Source of the DNA: Synchiropus splendidus
Lineage: Eukaryota > Chordata > Actinopteri > Syngnathiformes > Callionymidae
DNA length: 64,000 nucleotides
Assembly (NCBI RefSeq): GCF_027744825.2
Contig: NC_071336.1
Coordinates: forward strand, 18,906,501-18,970,500
Direction: 5' to 3'
The position numbers were made by a program, and so were the translations under genes. The notes below the pieces were generated by a model, which was not told where the DNA came from, did not search any database, and saw only the letters and a list, made by a program, of their open reading frames with translations. This document shows positions 23,450-37,999 of this stretch, piece after piece; the stretch's first letter is position 1, and each line of letters begins with the position of its first letter.

Positions 23450-24010
23450 ACATTACGGTTGTTGTCATTGGCGCCTCAAGATAAGCGCCTAATAGGATCA
23501 AAGATGAGACGACGGTGATGGTAGCCATCGCTGCCTCTGCTTTATTAACGTCCCTTTATCCCTGCTATCATCAAAAGGCTATCATCAAGTAAAAGTTAAC
23601 AGCACAAACCCTGAGCTCCTCCATCTCTTGAACACGACGCGCCATCATTTGCCGTGCTTTTTCTCTGCCCCCGTGACTGATTATCATTACCTTTTCTTGC
23701 AAATACCAGGCTCATTACGTTAGTGTACAGCCAAAACATTAGTAGAGGGAGCCTATCTCTCTCCCGTGAAGGGAGGAGCGCGGAGAAGAGCTATGGCGGC
23801 AGATTTTCCCCTAGCCTCAGCAGCCAGCCCTGGCGCGCTCGGCTATTAACCACAATGAACATGGGCTTTGTTATTAACATCTGTTCATCAGGGATCGGGC
23901 CCAGGCCTAATCACCCCTCACACCTTCTGTTTCTGCACAAGAAGAGAGGCAATCAAGGGCATCATTTGGCAGCTGGCTGGAACTACTAATGCTTTTCTCC
24001 TGCTCCACTC
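23450..24010. promoter_or_regulatory. Enhancer-like non-coding block (candidate CNE)
   Basis: A long unique block with ATCAAAG (TCF/LEF type) at 23497-23503, two direct copies of GCTATCATCAA at 23564-23574 and 23578-23588, GGCTATTAACCACAATG near 23840 and GGCCTAATCACCCC near 23905. Open frames across it are not domain-like. Sequence texture and motif content suggest a regulatory element; the boundary with the CT-rich DNA after 24000 is sharp. Confidence 0.35.
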
Positions 24011-24151
24011 TGCCCCACCACCCCACCCACCTCCATCACATTTCCTATCTTCTCTGCCATCATTTTTTCCGCTCTTTCTCCCCTTATCCTCCGAAGAAAA
24101 AAAAAAAAAGTATTTCTCCCCCTGTTATGGGATTATGTTATTTGAAATGGA

Positions 24152-24188
24152 AACACACACACACACCTCCACACACACACACGCACAC
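24152..24188. repeat. (CA)n microsatellite
   Basis: CA units interrupted by CTCC and CG. Confidence 0.85.
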
Positions 24189-25134
24189 CTTTGATAGTAG
24201 CGAGATTGTTAGATTTACCGATGGCCACAACAGTCCGGCACGGTAGGTGGTGCACATGAACTCAACCTCATCTCAGGTCCCTCCTCTGTTCTTCTGTGCT
24301 GTATCACAGGCAGATGTTCCTATCAGCTCCCCAAACAACATTCAAACAGGGTGCGGACGAAAAAAAAAAAGAGAGATGTAGAGAAAGATAAGAGCGAGGC
24401 AGACGATAACGAGATTGACGGATTACCAGTGGGAGACACTATGATGTCAATAAAGAAGAAAATGACTGGCTCAAACTCATTCTTTGATAAAATATCCATC
24501 TACGGCAGAACAGTTTTTCGTCTGTGTGTTTCTGGCACTCTCCGTGTTTGTCTATGTCAGTGCTGTCGCCACCATATGATATGTATTTTCTGTGCCACGA
24601 CTGGTGCCAGAGATTGCAGCATTTGTTGTCTTCGGATTAATCCCTTTGTCAGCTCCGGCCTCTCCAACACATTGTGTCTCCTTCTGTTACCCACAGGAAG
24701 GAAGCACTGGGGCATCTGTGTTTGGGCTAGCTATGTCTAAATCAGCACTCCTTGTTCTTACTCAGGAAACAAACACAAGCAGACACAGATCCGCTCTCTC
24801 TCTCTCTCTTTCACCTCTCTTAAGTCTGTTTCTAAATGAGAACAACATGTCATCGTCTGTCTCCGTGGTGGGGCGTCAAAAGCACAAAAGCTTGTCGAGC
24901 ACAGATAACTGTCGCAGTCAGGTTGGGCTTATTGCCACTGCAACCTGCCTGGGCGCTTGTTCCAGCCCAAGAATAGTCATTTCTATAATGTAAGCCAAGT
25001 TACACCATTTTAAAAATGGCAAAAATGTGTTTTTGAAGGTGCGGGTTGTCAACAAAAGGAAACCTTTATTCACTCCTATTTTCCCTCAGGAAAAAAGGCC
25101 CTGGACACACATGGACTGGAATAGTGCCTCAAGA

Positions 25135-25170
25135 TAGAAAAAATAAAAAAAATAAAAAAATAAAAAATAA
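25135..25170. repeat. A-rich AAAATAAA tract
   Basis: Repeated AAAATAAA units; a low-complexity tract of about 35 bases. Confidence 0.7.
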
Positions 25171-25363
25171 AAATGTTTCAGCAGTGATGCTCAAACTATA
25201 GCATGTTCATGTTTAACATTCAGCTAACATTCAGCTAAAAACTGTTTCGACGTGATCACACAAATCTGAGTTGAGGTTGTTGGATTTACTCATGTGGTTA
25301 TGGAAGTTATGCGTACTCAACTCCAGATTTCATCATGAAATGCAAGCATGTGGTCACTGTCTG

Positions 25364-25440
25364 ATGCCCGGGGGCCTCGTCTATCAAACTATGTGTAAAT
25401 ACGCACACTATGTGTGCACGTCCTGTTTCAGTTTAGAAAA
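25364..25440 (+). mobile_element. Possible DNA-transposon terminus
   Basis: GGGGCCTCGTCTATCAAAC followed by TACGCACACTATGTGTGCACG resembles the ends of fish DNA elements of the 'GGCCTCATTTATAAA' type carrying GCGTACGCAC-like words. I find no matching inverted end within the next kilobase, so the element is either truncated or misread. The superfamily is not determinable. Confidence 0.25.
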
Positions 25441-25999
25441 ATCAAACCCTATATGAAGGTTGACGTGCGGAAGAATGTGCTTTACTCCGCCCTGTTTATG
25501 CCCCTTGTAAGGTCATAGAACACACCACGGTGCAGAGAGTTGTGGAGACTGAGTCAGAGGGGAACACTGGGCCACTAGACGTACCAAGGACACCGGAAGA
25601 AGGTAACTTTGTGATCCTGTTCTAAAGTGAAATGTACATTGAGATGTCATTCACCATAATTGAATGTTTCACATTAGACCCCAGATGCTCTGGCTCTGCT
25701 TGGTGTTTCTGCAGGTTGGATCAAAACTGTCCTGGCGGACATCAGTAAAGCCTTAAAGCAAGCCACACACATCAACAGAGTCAGGTGTCACGGGAATGTT
25801 GGTGCAATGTTGTGCAGTCCAGTGCATTTTTGGGATACGGTGCCTGTCTGCCTTATTAGTTACGTCAAGGAATTTACGTGACAGTTTCGCAATGATGGAC
25901 GTGTGTGGTGGACACATGACATGATAAAATAAAAACATACCTTTCCACCTTTCTGAATTAAACATTATTTATATTATGTACTGTGAAATGTGTAGTATC

Positions 26000-28900
26000 A
26001 TATTCTATTTTTCTATTTATTTTTTTCTTTTTTTTAATTATTTCTTCCCTCTCAAAGTCTTTGAGGTTCAATGCTAGCTGCAGTTTAAGTTGACTGATTC
26101 CATGAAATCCTGGAACCGGATCAGTGATGATTCCAGATGAATCTGTCATCTGTAGAGCTCAAACACAACTAGCATCTGGGAGTAAAGATGGCGAAAAGTT
26201 TTGTTATTTTATGTTTTAAAACAGTGCTGTCACATTTTGTTTTTACAATTGACTTTCAATATTTGCCTTAAAGGACAAAGCAATGAAACCTCAACTCACA
26301 TTTAACATAGAAACCTGACCCCTTGTCGTGCACACCAGCTCAATGCGAGGCCTGAATTCTCCTGGCTTGGCACATCATTTTTAATAAAGTCCTTCTGGTC
26401 ATTTATGTGTCATGTTCACGTCTCTATGTTTCGCTCCTCTCCTCCTGTTTGTTTACCTTCTCTTATTTAATTGAAAAATGTTGACTCACGTTGTCACCAT
26501 CTGTCAAGTGAACAAGTGACGGCACTTTTTCATGACCTTTGTCAGTCTTCACCAAGAATTTCCTTTCCTGGGAAAATGTCCCGAGTATAGTTGTCTCAAT
26601 TACAATAACACTTTAAGGTCCATTGTCAGACGACTACGTGTTTTTTTCTGTAATTCATATTTGCCTCCTCCATTTGCTGCCTTTTCCCATTTCCAGCCAC
26701 AGGGGTCAAAGACGCCGCACACTGTTGACGTTAGTCAACAATAGCTTTTTGGTCATGGCTCACAACATCCACGCTTTACTGTTCTACAGACAAGGGTCAT
26801 CAATTTTATTGTTTAAAAGTCATTGTGCCTCACCTTTATTGACTCCATTTCTTTCATTTCTTGACCTAACTACCCATTCAGTTCTCATCTCTTTCTCATT
26901 CAACGGCTTCATGTGTATTCACCACGCAAGTCATTTCCAGTGTTTCTTCCCATTGTCGTCTCATTCTTCATGGACAGTTCTATTTCTGTAATGGGGCATG
27001 GTCAACCATTATCTCCCTGCCACGCATTTGTCTGAGATGTTTGGCTGTCTGCTGATGAATCTTTTCACCTTGATGTCTCCTAGATGTGGCTGGTCCCGGC
27101 TATATATCTTACCAAGGACTGAGCCTGTTCTACAAACCATGGCACTCCCATACATACCTGCGACTCAATGGGAGGAAGCATGCCCTCAGTGGAAATGATA
27201 ACAGAGGAACTCGTCTGGGTTTATATAGCCAGGGGAGTACTGGTGTCCCTCCTCTGTCAAAGTAAAAACAGTACGGTGCTAAACACCTTCCATCCCAGCA
27301 GTGGCAGGGGTCTCACAATGCCATTAGAAAAGTGTTGGGAAACACTTGGAGTGTCAATTCCTCAGGCTGGTTATAGCACGAGTCTATGTGATACTGCTGT
27401 GTCAGTGGGACTGAGAGATGGGGTGCAGGGTGCTCTTGGAATAAGATATGAGGGTTCAGGGAGGATGTTCCCTCGCTCTTTATGATGAGCCAGGCAGACG
27501 TATGCACTGGTGTGTGTATGGAAGAATGCGTTTGCCTGCACACGTGATGACAGACACCATAATAGACACATACACAGTTGCACGTGATCGCAAAGAGAAG
27601 TAGACCAAGCCTTGATGGGTTAAATGGCCTTATCCCCCCTGTGTTGAGGGGGAATGTGCTCCTGTGTGTGAGCGATTGCTTCCTCTCTCTGGGGCTCCAG
27701 CATGGGGCCAGACTGGTGGCTGTTAGCTGGAGATGGATGTCTTCTTATCCTTCCTCCTCTGACAAGAAGAGAGCAAGAGCAAGGATAAAAAAGAAATAAA
27801 GAAAATATTCATCTCGAGTTTTACTTTTATTTAGGTGGGAGAAAGTTCAGTCAGAACTGAAGTCATGCAAGGACAAACAGCGAGGGAATGAAAGGCGAAT
27901 TAACTCATATGATCAGCTCTATTTTATATCATCAATTTCATGTATTATTTCATTAATAAGTATCATTTACACCATTACACTTTAAATAGTAGCTATATTG
28001 AGAGCCTGGATAATACAACTTTGAATAAATGTGTGCCCATAAATCTGCCTTTCTCTGTTTGATTTTTTTCCCCTGGTTCTTCCAAATTAATCAGGACGTT
28101 TTAATAACATGGGGAATAGTCAATGTGCTCAGTGAAAACCTCACACAAATCAAAGAGACGTCATACGAAAACATGGCTAGATCCAATGGGGGAAATCCGT
28201 CATATAAAATGTTCCTTAGCTTGTAAACACACGCGCATAACTGAGTGAGTCACATCAAGAATTATATATTATATTTCAACCCCCTTTAAAAAATATAGCC
28301 TCATCTATAAGATGTTTGGAAGTGAGCGTAGTGAAAGTCACATGAGTGAGTTGAAATGATGGGAGCGTCTGATATTGTTTACATTAAGTTGAAGCATTGC
28401 TCATTGCAGATGACAAATGGCGTATTTATAAAAGTGTCATCAACTATACATGATCTAGACATTCCCCAAATGTGACCCCATTAGCTTCATCTTCGCACAT
28501 CGTGGTCAAAGATGGAGGTCAGCCTCTGAACTCAGTACAAAGAGTGGCCTGATCCTGGAGTGTTGACTTAAACATAATGTCCCGGCTCCCCTTTGCAGTG
28601 TTCAGAGGGGCTCCAACAATGTATTTAAAGTGAAGTTCTCTCAGCAGGTGGAGGTTCCAGCAGTCTCAGACCAGAGGCTCCTCGGGAGGGATCAAATGAC
28701 TGCCGCCCTTAGGCCTGGCCAAAGTTTGACCCACAGTAAAAAACAGATCTTTTCCACGCAAATGCTGCCCCCCTTCAGCAAGAACAACACAAGGGAACGA
28801 GTGTATCAACGGCTATAGGTAATATAGGCATGGGTCCGGGGTGTAAATGGTGTGTGTGAGAGTGCATCTGAGTGATGGAAGAGGGACATGCCATGGAACA

Positions 28901-29545
28901 CATGCACCTGAAAACACTGACCCAGACTTGGGTAAACATACAAATGCTTGCCTCATGAGTTTGGGTGTCTTTGAAGATCTTTGACTTGCAGCTGAACGTG
29001 TCAGTGCAAAACCATATGAGCCATGTGTGTGAAGCATTCTTCATGTGAGGTCAGACACGAGTGTGTTTACACAGGTTACCATCAAAGTCTAATATCTTAC
29101 TTCTGTTCCCAAACTTTCCCCTCACAACTGAAGCTTTTGTTTAAATTTCAAGAGACTCTTAAATGGTGGGATGCGATTGTTGCACGTCATGGAGAAAAGC
29201 ACAAACAGAGTTTGACCGTGCGACAGAAACTGGACAACTTCCCGGGCGTTGATGGCCACCAGCTGCTTGGCCCCGCCCGTTGGTCAGTGACTGATGGTCC
29301 AAACTTGACCCCGTCTGTGAGCAGGTTCAGGGTTGCGGATTGAAAACATCCAGCCAGAGTGATGGCTGTTTCAGTAGCTGGAGATACCAGAACATGTCCT
29401 GCCAGTCACCAACCGTCAGCGGTATCAAGAAATGTTAGCAGTGGCATGCTAGACATGTCCCCCATGTGCCAGGCAGAGTTTGGGAGGCCCCGCCGACTCA
29501 GCAGGATGTCAGCAGTCTCTAACTTACCAGTGCAAAATAAGCTTA
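26000..29545. other. Non-coding stretch, nothing identified
   Basis: Several frames of 60-122 codons lie here, none with domain motifs or splice context. There is no long repeat, RNA gene or transposon end. Confidence 0.5.
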
Positions 29546-29555
29546 AAGAGAAATA

Positions 29556-30188
29556 CAAGCCAACCTCGGTTCTCGACCACAATCCGTTCCAGAAGGCGGT
29601 TCGAGAAGTGATTTGTTCGAAATATGAATCAATTTTTCAATGAATGAATGAATTACAATTAATGGAAAAAGAAATAATGTGTTCCAAGCATTAAAATAGA
29701 CTTTCGTAGGAGTGAATGTAGTGTCTGTCAGAGTGTCTGCTGCAGGTGCGCTGTTCGTCTATGTGTGTGGCCGCTGCATGTGGGAGGGGTTGCCGAGTGA
29801 GTGACGTCTCTCCAGAAGTGAAGAGGTGCCCGGTGCGTGTCCAGCTCTGAATGTGCGCTTCTGTGCAGTTTGGCTGTGACAAAGTCATAAACCAAGTAAC
29901 GCTCTGTCCCAGACTCGCCTCATCCCTGTCCCAGCTACGACAACAGGACATCAAACCCTGGAGTGTGCGCTCCAGCCTCGGAGGTGTCGAGAGCGAGCAC
30001 CTCCCCTGTGACACTCTACCACAGTCCAGTGTGGAGACAAGAAAGGTTTTACACCTCAATATGAAGAAAAACAGTCAGTAAATGTAGCTTTTTAAAGTTC
30101 TGGATTTTCATTCGAAATCAGAAGCAGAAAAAGCTCAACATTTTCGTTCGAACTCCTTCTGGGACGTTCGAAAACCGAGAGCGGGCTG
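29556..30188. mobile_element. Pogo/Tigger-like non-autonomous DNA transposon (MITE)
   Basis: The element starts CAAGCCAACCTCGGTTCTCG and its far end, read on the minus strand, starts CAGCCCGCTCTCGGTTTTCG. The first 21 bases match at 15 positions. After a length difference the similarity continues with CCAGAAGG...GTTCGA on the left and CCCAGAAGGAGTTCGA on the right. TA dinucleotides flank both ends (29554-29555 and 30189-30190), as expected for Tc1/mariner-superfamily insertion. At 633 bases it is too short for a transposase; the 122-codon minus frame inside has no DDE-like motif. It was presumably moved by a related full-length element elsewhere. Confidence 0.75.
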
Positions 30189-33100
30189 TACAGCCATCCA
30201 TTGAAAAATGTTTGAGTATGAAGTTGAGTAACTATAAAACTCATCTCAAAACAACTATTATTAGTTGAATCTAACAGGCCTGCAGGTCGATTCATGAGCC
30301 TACACTGAAAAACTACATGTAGAATAGCATTACATTTTAATCAAGCAAGTCTAGCAAGGCAACTCTTGTGAAATGTGCGGGCTGAAACAAAACAGACTGA
30401 ACTGAACTCAGGCCAAGTTGCAGTTCAAAACATCGAGCAACATTCTTCCCAGTCTGATGAAAAAAAAAAAAAAAAAATAGAAAAGCATACATTGAGTACA
30501 GACCTCTGCTAAGCCGTTCACTTATACACATATTATGATTTTATTTATTTATTTTAAAACTTTTTTTACCCAATATTATTGGCCCACATGTATTTCATCT
30601 AAATGAAAATATGATTGCATCGTGGCTGCAGGTGTCAATACCATTCTGGAACTCACAACACATACGGCAGGTGTTAAAGTTAAAACCTTCTGCACCTCAG
30701 AACGTGGTTAATCTTCAGATGATTCCGAAGCATACCAAAACGTTTGCCCCATCACCAACGCATTTGGACATTTAATTGAAATCCATTCTTTGGTTATGGA
30801 TGAACACTGCTGGTCACATGACCATCACACCTCTGTGTCACCGGATTTATGCACAAACATTCCACACATACTGCTACACTGTTAAGATTTAACAGGCAAA
30901 GCATGTCAACATAGTCGAGCAGGCTGTTCTTCAACGCTAGCCAACATTATTTGCAGATACAAAATAGTTTCAAATTTTACATGTCACAGTTGTGTAAGCT
31001 TGTAGAGAGTGTTGGAAATAAGACAATATGGAGGAAAAGCTTGTTTTCCTTAAACAGTACGAACACTGAATACCACCATACATAGCTACTTTTTTTCTTG
31101 GGATGAGCCAGGAGGCAAGAAAAATGAGTATATATTTGTGTACAACTGTTTGGAGCCGATCTTGAGGGAAGTGCTTTGTGTGGGAGGGTGAGTGATCCAA
31201 GTGTGATTACAGGGAGTTATGCAGTCAAACCCTAGTCTTCCTCCTGGAAAACAACACTCCAGCTTCTTCCATTTTCAAATGATAATGGGCAGTTTGAATG
31301 ATCAAACCACAGCTGTGGTAGCTGGTGGGCTCACAGTAAGTGTGACATGTGTGACAGAGCTCCGAGGTCACTCTGTGGGAGCTAGAGCTTCCTCTAGCTG
31401 AGAAGCTGCACAACAGTAGCTACGTGGTTGAGAGGGCCACGCATAACGATAAAGTGGACAACTGATAGTCATGCTTGAGAAGCGGCATGAGAAAATGATG
31501 CACACCCAGGTGGTCAAATGCTCTTTTTGTCTCGCTACAGACAACCAGTGCGGCTTTTGTCGCTGTTCATCACTTTGAAGGAGAACCCATGGTGGGTGTT
31601 TACGGTTCCTTGCGTTCTGCATGCTTCTCTGCTTCCCCTCATCAGACAAGCGCTGGTTGTTTTGAATGAAAACTTTTAAAGGAATATTTTATCTATTTGT
31701 CTATTTTTCATGTTTGACAGTTTTTTTTTTTTTTTGGTTTCGTAAATGTAAAATAAGATTAAATGAGGGACATTTTTGCCTCCACAATAAGAGCGTGGGT
31801 GTTAAACTAGTTCAATCACAGCCACTTCTCGATTTTGTTAAACATTTTCAAATAAAATCTCTGATTATTTATTACATTTACATGAAAATAGAGAAAGCTT
31901 TTTCCGGAATTCATTCATGGTAGCCATTTTGAGTCTTTGTAGGCTAATGTGGCCAGTTAGCGCCACAATACTGGCATTACGTTATCACTAAAATTTGTGT
32001 GTGAGCATTTTATACTGTATTCTCCAGGAAACTTTGACACACAGTTACCACATCACAACTGTAAAACTTTGAAGTGGTGGAAGCTAGCAGAAGCCTGTGG
32101 TGGAAAAAAGTCAGGTATCGTGGGCTCACTGGCCATGACTACCCTTATTACAATAACAATAATAAAATGACAATTCATCTACTTAAATATTGACAGAAAA
32201 TATATACCATACAATTACAATTAATACACATATTGTAATCAATTAATCCACAGTGCTTAACAAGAATTAAGACGTTTTTGGTTCCTCACTTGTAAACAAC
32301 CAAGCCCTCCACAATAGACCTGTTAACGGTAAGAAAATTTTCTCAAGCTTACAATGTGATGTAACTATCCTGCTAGATATTTCAGCATGAATATACAGCT
32401 TGAGCTGCAACGGTGAAAGTCAAGAAGTGGCTTTTTCAGACAAAAGAAATAGGAAAAGAATCGGGTCCAGCAGAAATGTGCTCGATAAGGTCATGTGATT
32501 ATCATCGTCCTTTTCTGTCACTCCCATGGAAGATCAAGTTTACTTCAAGTTTACATTCAGTTACCAGACCATGATGTAGTCAATTTACGGTCGTGCGTGG
32601 CTGTGAAGTAGACTGGCACTGGACTGAGGCATCTGCAGCCCTCCATGCCGACCATATGGGCAACCATTGAATCAGCACCATAACATAAAATGACATACCA
32701 TTTATCTCGCTCCATTTTAGAAGTGTGCAGAATTGGGCACACGCACTCGAACATATTGCTGCCAGTCATTAGGCTCAGATTAACACTTGGATATACATTA
32801 AAACCAGCGGAACAATGTCGCTGGGAGTCGGCAGCGATAAATTTCAGAGATATACTGAGGACAGATAGCAGGCATATGGCGGTGGTAGGACACTGCTCCC
32901 TTGTAATTGAGCGGCAGAGTAAGCAGTCCATAAAGATGCCAAGACATAGTTAAATATTTATGCTGATGAATGGAGTAATAAATAAATGGTTAAATGACTG
33001 ATGGCTCCACTAGCACCATCACAATAGATAAGTAATGTATTATTCAAGGTTTCTGTCTCATTTCAAGCGAATGGGTGAATACATGAAGTGGCTGGAGCTT

Positions 33101-33292
33101 ACGTTGTAAAGCTGGATAAGGCCAATATAGAAATGAAGTTGGAATCATGTATATTTGTTTATGAAGGTTCCTACATGTTACAAAAGCGTTTCCTTCCTTT
33201 ATAAGAAGAAGAAATGGGCCCACACTTTCCCCTGCAGGGATATTGTGTGTCTCCGGGCTTCCCACTGTGTGGGACCAGATTGCTGTTTTGAC

Positions 33293-33306
33293 ACGCCCTC
33301 TGCAGG
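33293..33306 (-). promoter_or_regulatory. Possible CTCF site (12 of 14 core positions)
   Basis: Read on the minus strand, CCTGCAGAGGGCGT matches the CTCF core CCASYAGRKGGCRS except at positions 3 and 14. Weaker than the site at 10.6 kb and in opposite orientation. Confidence 0.3.
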
Positions 33307-33648
33307 ATGAGCCTGGAACTGACTGGAACTCGAACCTGAACGTCTCATGATTTAAAATGAAATTCGGTAAACTGAATATCTACTGCATACTTTTACGATT
33401 AATAGAAAAAAAAAATAAATGAACACAGTCATCATTATAATAGTTTTTGTTGCAGGAACTATTCAGGGATTACTAGTCGATTTTTAAAAAAATGTCTCTG
33501 AGTGTTCTGGAAGGGAAGAATTGTCAACAGCTCAGACACGGAGTCCTACTGTGAAGTCAGGACCATATCAGACATGAAGCTGTCCACAGCACGCCACCAG
33601 GATTTCACTCTTTGTCCTCTCCTTTCTCTTTGTGCATCGTTCTCTGAT

Positions 33649-33676
33649 AAAAAAAAAAAAAAAAAAAAAAAAAAAA
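33649..33676. repeat. Poly(A) tract, 28 bases
   Basis: An uninterrupted run of A. No retroposed gene or SINE body is recognisable immediately upstream. Confidence 0.8.
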
Positions 33677-35125
33677 CACTCATGAAAGTGAAGCACATGT
33701 TCTCCAGAAACATTTATTCACCTACAATTCTCATATCAATGACTTTAAAATGGAGCAACGATATTTTTGGATTACATCAGGTCAGGATACAAGTGAGCTG
33801 TTGAACAAACACTTTTTAAAATAGCCTACCCTGACAACGGCCTTTTTTAGGATCTTAAAATAGTCATTCCATCAGTAAAAATTTTCAATACTTTTGTTTG
33901 TTAGCAGGATGATTCTATTGATCGGACACATCACATAGTGATGATCCCCTTCAAATTTTAGTTTCTGTGAGTTTTTTCTGTGAGAGAAAAAAAGCACATC
34001 TGATATGAGAAACGTATAAAGACGATGGGTCTGTATAGCAAAATACACAATCTCACTCGCAGGTATGTTAATGCTACAAAGCCACATAACCAAAGGTGAA
34101 TACAGAAGACATTATCTGCTCTGGATGGCAGACATATACGTAATGCAGGCCAAATCTGCTCGGCCAAGCCTTTTAGGTTAGAGTCATCTTCTAATGGGTA
34201 TGGTCCAGTAAAGGCCTTCTGCCGTGTTAAGGGGCATTGCCACTGGAGGCCGAAAATCATTTATGTCAGAATTTCAAGGTCAGATAAAGTAAGAACCATA
34301 TTTACATTCCAACTTCTGGTTCCCTCTGAGCCGTTCCTCACGAATGGCCATCTTCAGGCACTTTGAAATAAAGGTGATACAACCGTTCTAGTTGAAGCAT
34401 GTTGGTGAGTCTTTGGGTCTTGTGATGATTTAGTTGACATGTTGTTTTGTTGGGAATGTGAGTGGAAAATGTAAAGCAAAATTATTTTGGTTTGGATTGT
34501 GCATTTCAGTCAGAACTGACCTTGAGTGAATATATCTTCAGATTAAATACCTCGATCAAAGGAAGCTTCTATTTCAAAGAGCTGTTCCTTGTTAGTAAAG
34601 ACATTTACCAAACATCTGACAAACTGGAGGAACAATCTTTCAAAATAAAGGCTGAAAGCAACACTCAACACAAAGAATCAAAGTATATACCAAACATGAA
34701 ATTAGCACCCAGTGGCCACGGATGATTCGGTGATATAGATGAAAACAATCCTTCACTGGATAGCAGTCAGGTGATGAACGACAAATGACAGAAGAAGAGA
34801 GCAAAGCAGCCCAGCATGAATTTCTGTTAAAAGAGCGTTGTATGTGGGTAGAGCAACTATTCCGTTGTTTGTATTTATGTGCTTATTTTCCTGTGTGTTC
34901 TTGAGGGTGTGTTTGGGGTCCAACCTTTGAAGCGCCTGCCTTCCCCTGCGCGTCTTTATTGTGGGGCAGCTGAGTCCCTGCCTGTAGCGGTGTCCAGCAC
35001 TGGGACTCAGGCACCAGCTGCATTCACTGTCACAGACCTCAGTCGGCCTTTGATGTCCGCCCTCATGACCAGCCCCTGACCATGAAAATGCCTCATACCC
35101 ACTAACCTTCCCCAGTTAAAAAGTA

Positions 35126-35155
35126 ACACACGCACACACATGCACACACACACAC
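35126..35155. repeat. (CA)n microsatellite
   Basis: A CA dinucleotide tract with small interruptions, ending in an A run. Confidence 0.85.
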
Positions 35156-36931
35156 AAAAAGAAAGTCTCCTATTTACATGTTTTTATTATCTGAAGGCAG
35201 AAGAGAAGTTGTTTGATATCTGCGGACAAAAAACAAGCTGTTCGAGTCTGGGCACTCTGGGGTGTCTGACTGATTGACTGCATGGGCAAAGTTCCCAGGG
35301 TCTGTCTTTGTGTCCAACTGCTTTTCAAACAGCCCCAGGCTTGAGAGAGTTTTGCCTCGGGCGGAAAAATGATAAATTAGAAATACATTTTGCCAAATCA
35401 GAGTCGGCTTTTGAGCGAGAAAGGTAAGAAATGAAATGGGCTTTTATCATCCGAATTCAAAGGCTTGTTCATGTGAATGTATTTGTCCTTTGGGAAGGGA
35501 ATTGATATGAATATGCAAAATAAGAGACACGGGTTGCTGCTGTATTGATTCAACAGATAACGTCTGAATCCGGCTTGGATGGAGGGCTCGGTTTCATTCA
35601 TAAGGGATTCTGAAAATAAATTGGCATGAACATTACTGCAGTTGAGCCTGATAACTGGTCTCTTGAGGTCGAAACTGAAACACTAGAATGTGTCCTTCTC
35701 TGAGGTTGTTGCTGTTTTGAATAATCAATCAATAAAAGGGCTGTAAACAAAGTTTCTTTTTTGGTACATCGCTCATTAATTGGGACAATTCAGCGGCAAA
35801 ATTTAGCCTTGCTTACTGTTGAAGAAAGAATTAAATTTTATTCATAAGCAATGCTACTAGTGGGAAATTGTGGTACAAACTAAGGCCCACATGTACAGGA
35901 CACTGAATGTGAAAAATAAAAATCATATACACAGTCAAGTGTGGATGAAGAAACAACTTGTATATATGTATGTAGACTATAGACCTGGACCGCAAAGACC
36001 AAGTATCACCCAAATCCAAATTTACTCAGTCCTGCTTGTGAAACACTTGCTCACGTAATACTTTCTGCACTAGCACAAGGGCAGGAGCGAGGCCGATACA
36101 ATACTATGCAGTAGATATATTTAAAAAAATATATTTATTACCAAACCAAGAATTGATATATATCAGTTAAAATCTGGAGGAGAAGTCTTGGTGTTTTTTT
36201 TGTTTATTGGTGATCAGGTTTCAAATATAATCTCCTGAGACATATTGAAGCAAATCATCATATCTTTGAGTGTATTACGACTTGGAATACTGTTCTGATG
36301 CCTTTATTTCAAAAGAGATTCTTTATCTTAGTCAGCAAATCAGCCTCCTGCACCTTAACGTATTTTGTGTGGCCTCCTTTGTCACATCCATGACTCTCAA
36401 AGCTTATCATCCTCTGGTTGAAAAGACAGAAGCATGACGTTTGAAATCATGTATAAATAACTGCAAAATGATTTTCCACTGTATGATTAGTCGTGTTGAG
36501 TGATGCAGTGTGACAGTGCCTAATGTAGACGTAAATGAATCAAGACAAGCTCAAGGTTACATCAATTTGGTCACCAACTTACGTTAGTTTGTTTGAATTT
36601 GGTGGGATTCAATAGGTTTGTTTGGGCGAATGAACTTTCTACAATGTCTCCCATTATCTACAAAATATGTGCTGGGCAATAATATTGGCTCAAGAAACAT
36701 CTCTGCTGGTGGCTTGGCGGTGGGATGCACTTTCCCTGTGTTTTTGTAGGTCTAACCATAATAAGATAACAATCCACTTCAAGTCCCATTATCCACTGCA
36801 ACAGTGGAAGCTACAAGTTACGAGACCCAAGTCACTTTTTGAAACCCCAACAAATAGGAATCCCAATATTGATGACTCAAAATGGTGGACAGTAACTTGG
36901 CAAACTCCTGAAAACCTCAATTATTATATAT

Positions 36932-37953
<1,022 letters not shown>

Positions 37954-37999
37954 AACTACTTCATGGCTACTTTAGACTACTACTTTATGAAAAGTTTCC

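Larger units (their letters stand above)
30195..36930. other. Non-coding stretch with scattered simple repeats
   Basis: Homopolymer A or T runs lie at about 30460-30477, 31716-31731 and 33649-33676, and a CA tract at 35126-35155. A CTCF-like word on the minus strand is at 33293-33306. The AT-rich 87-codon plus frame at 34462-34725 has no family features. No other structure is visible. Confidence 0.45.

Noticed and set aside
24351..24740. 129-codon plus-strand frame starting with a lysine-rich segment
   Set aside because: The lysine run comes from a poly(A) stretch and the second half is cysteine-rich without a domain pattern.
29691..30059. 122-codon minus-strand frame inside the pogo-like element
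   Set aside because: Far too short for a transposase and without DDE or helix-turn-helix features; likely chance.
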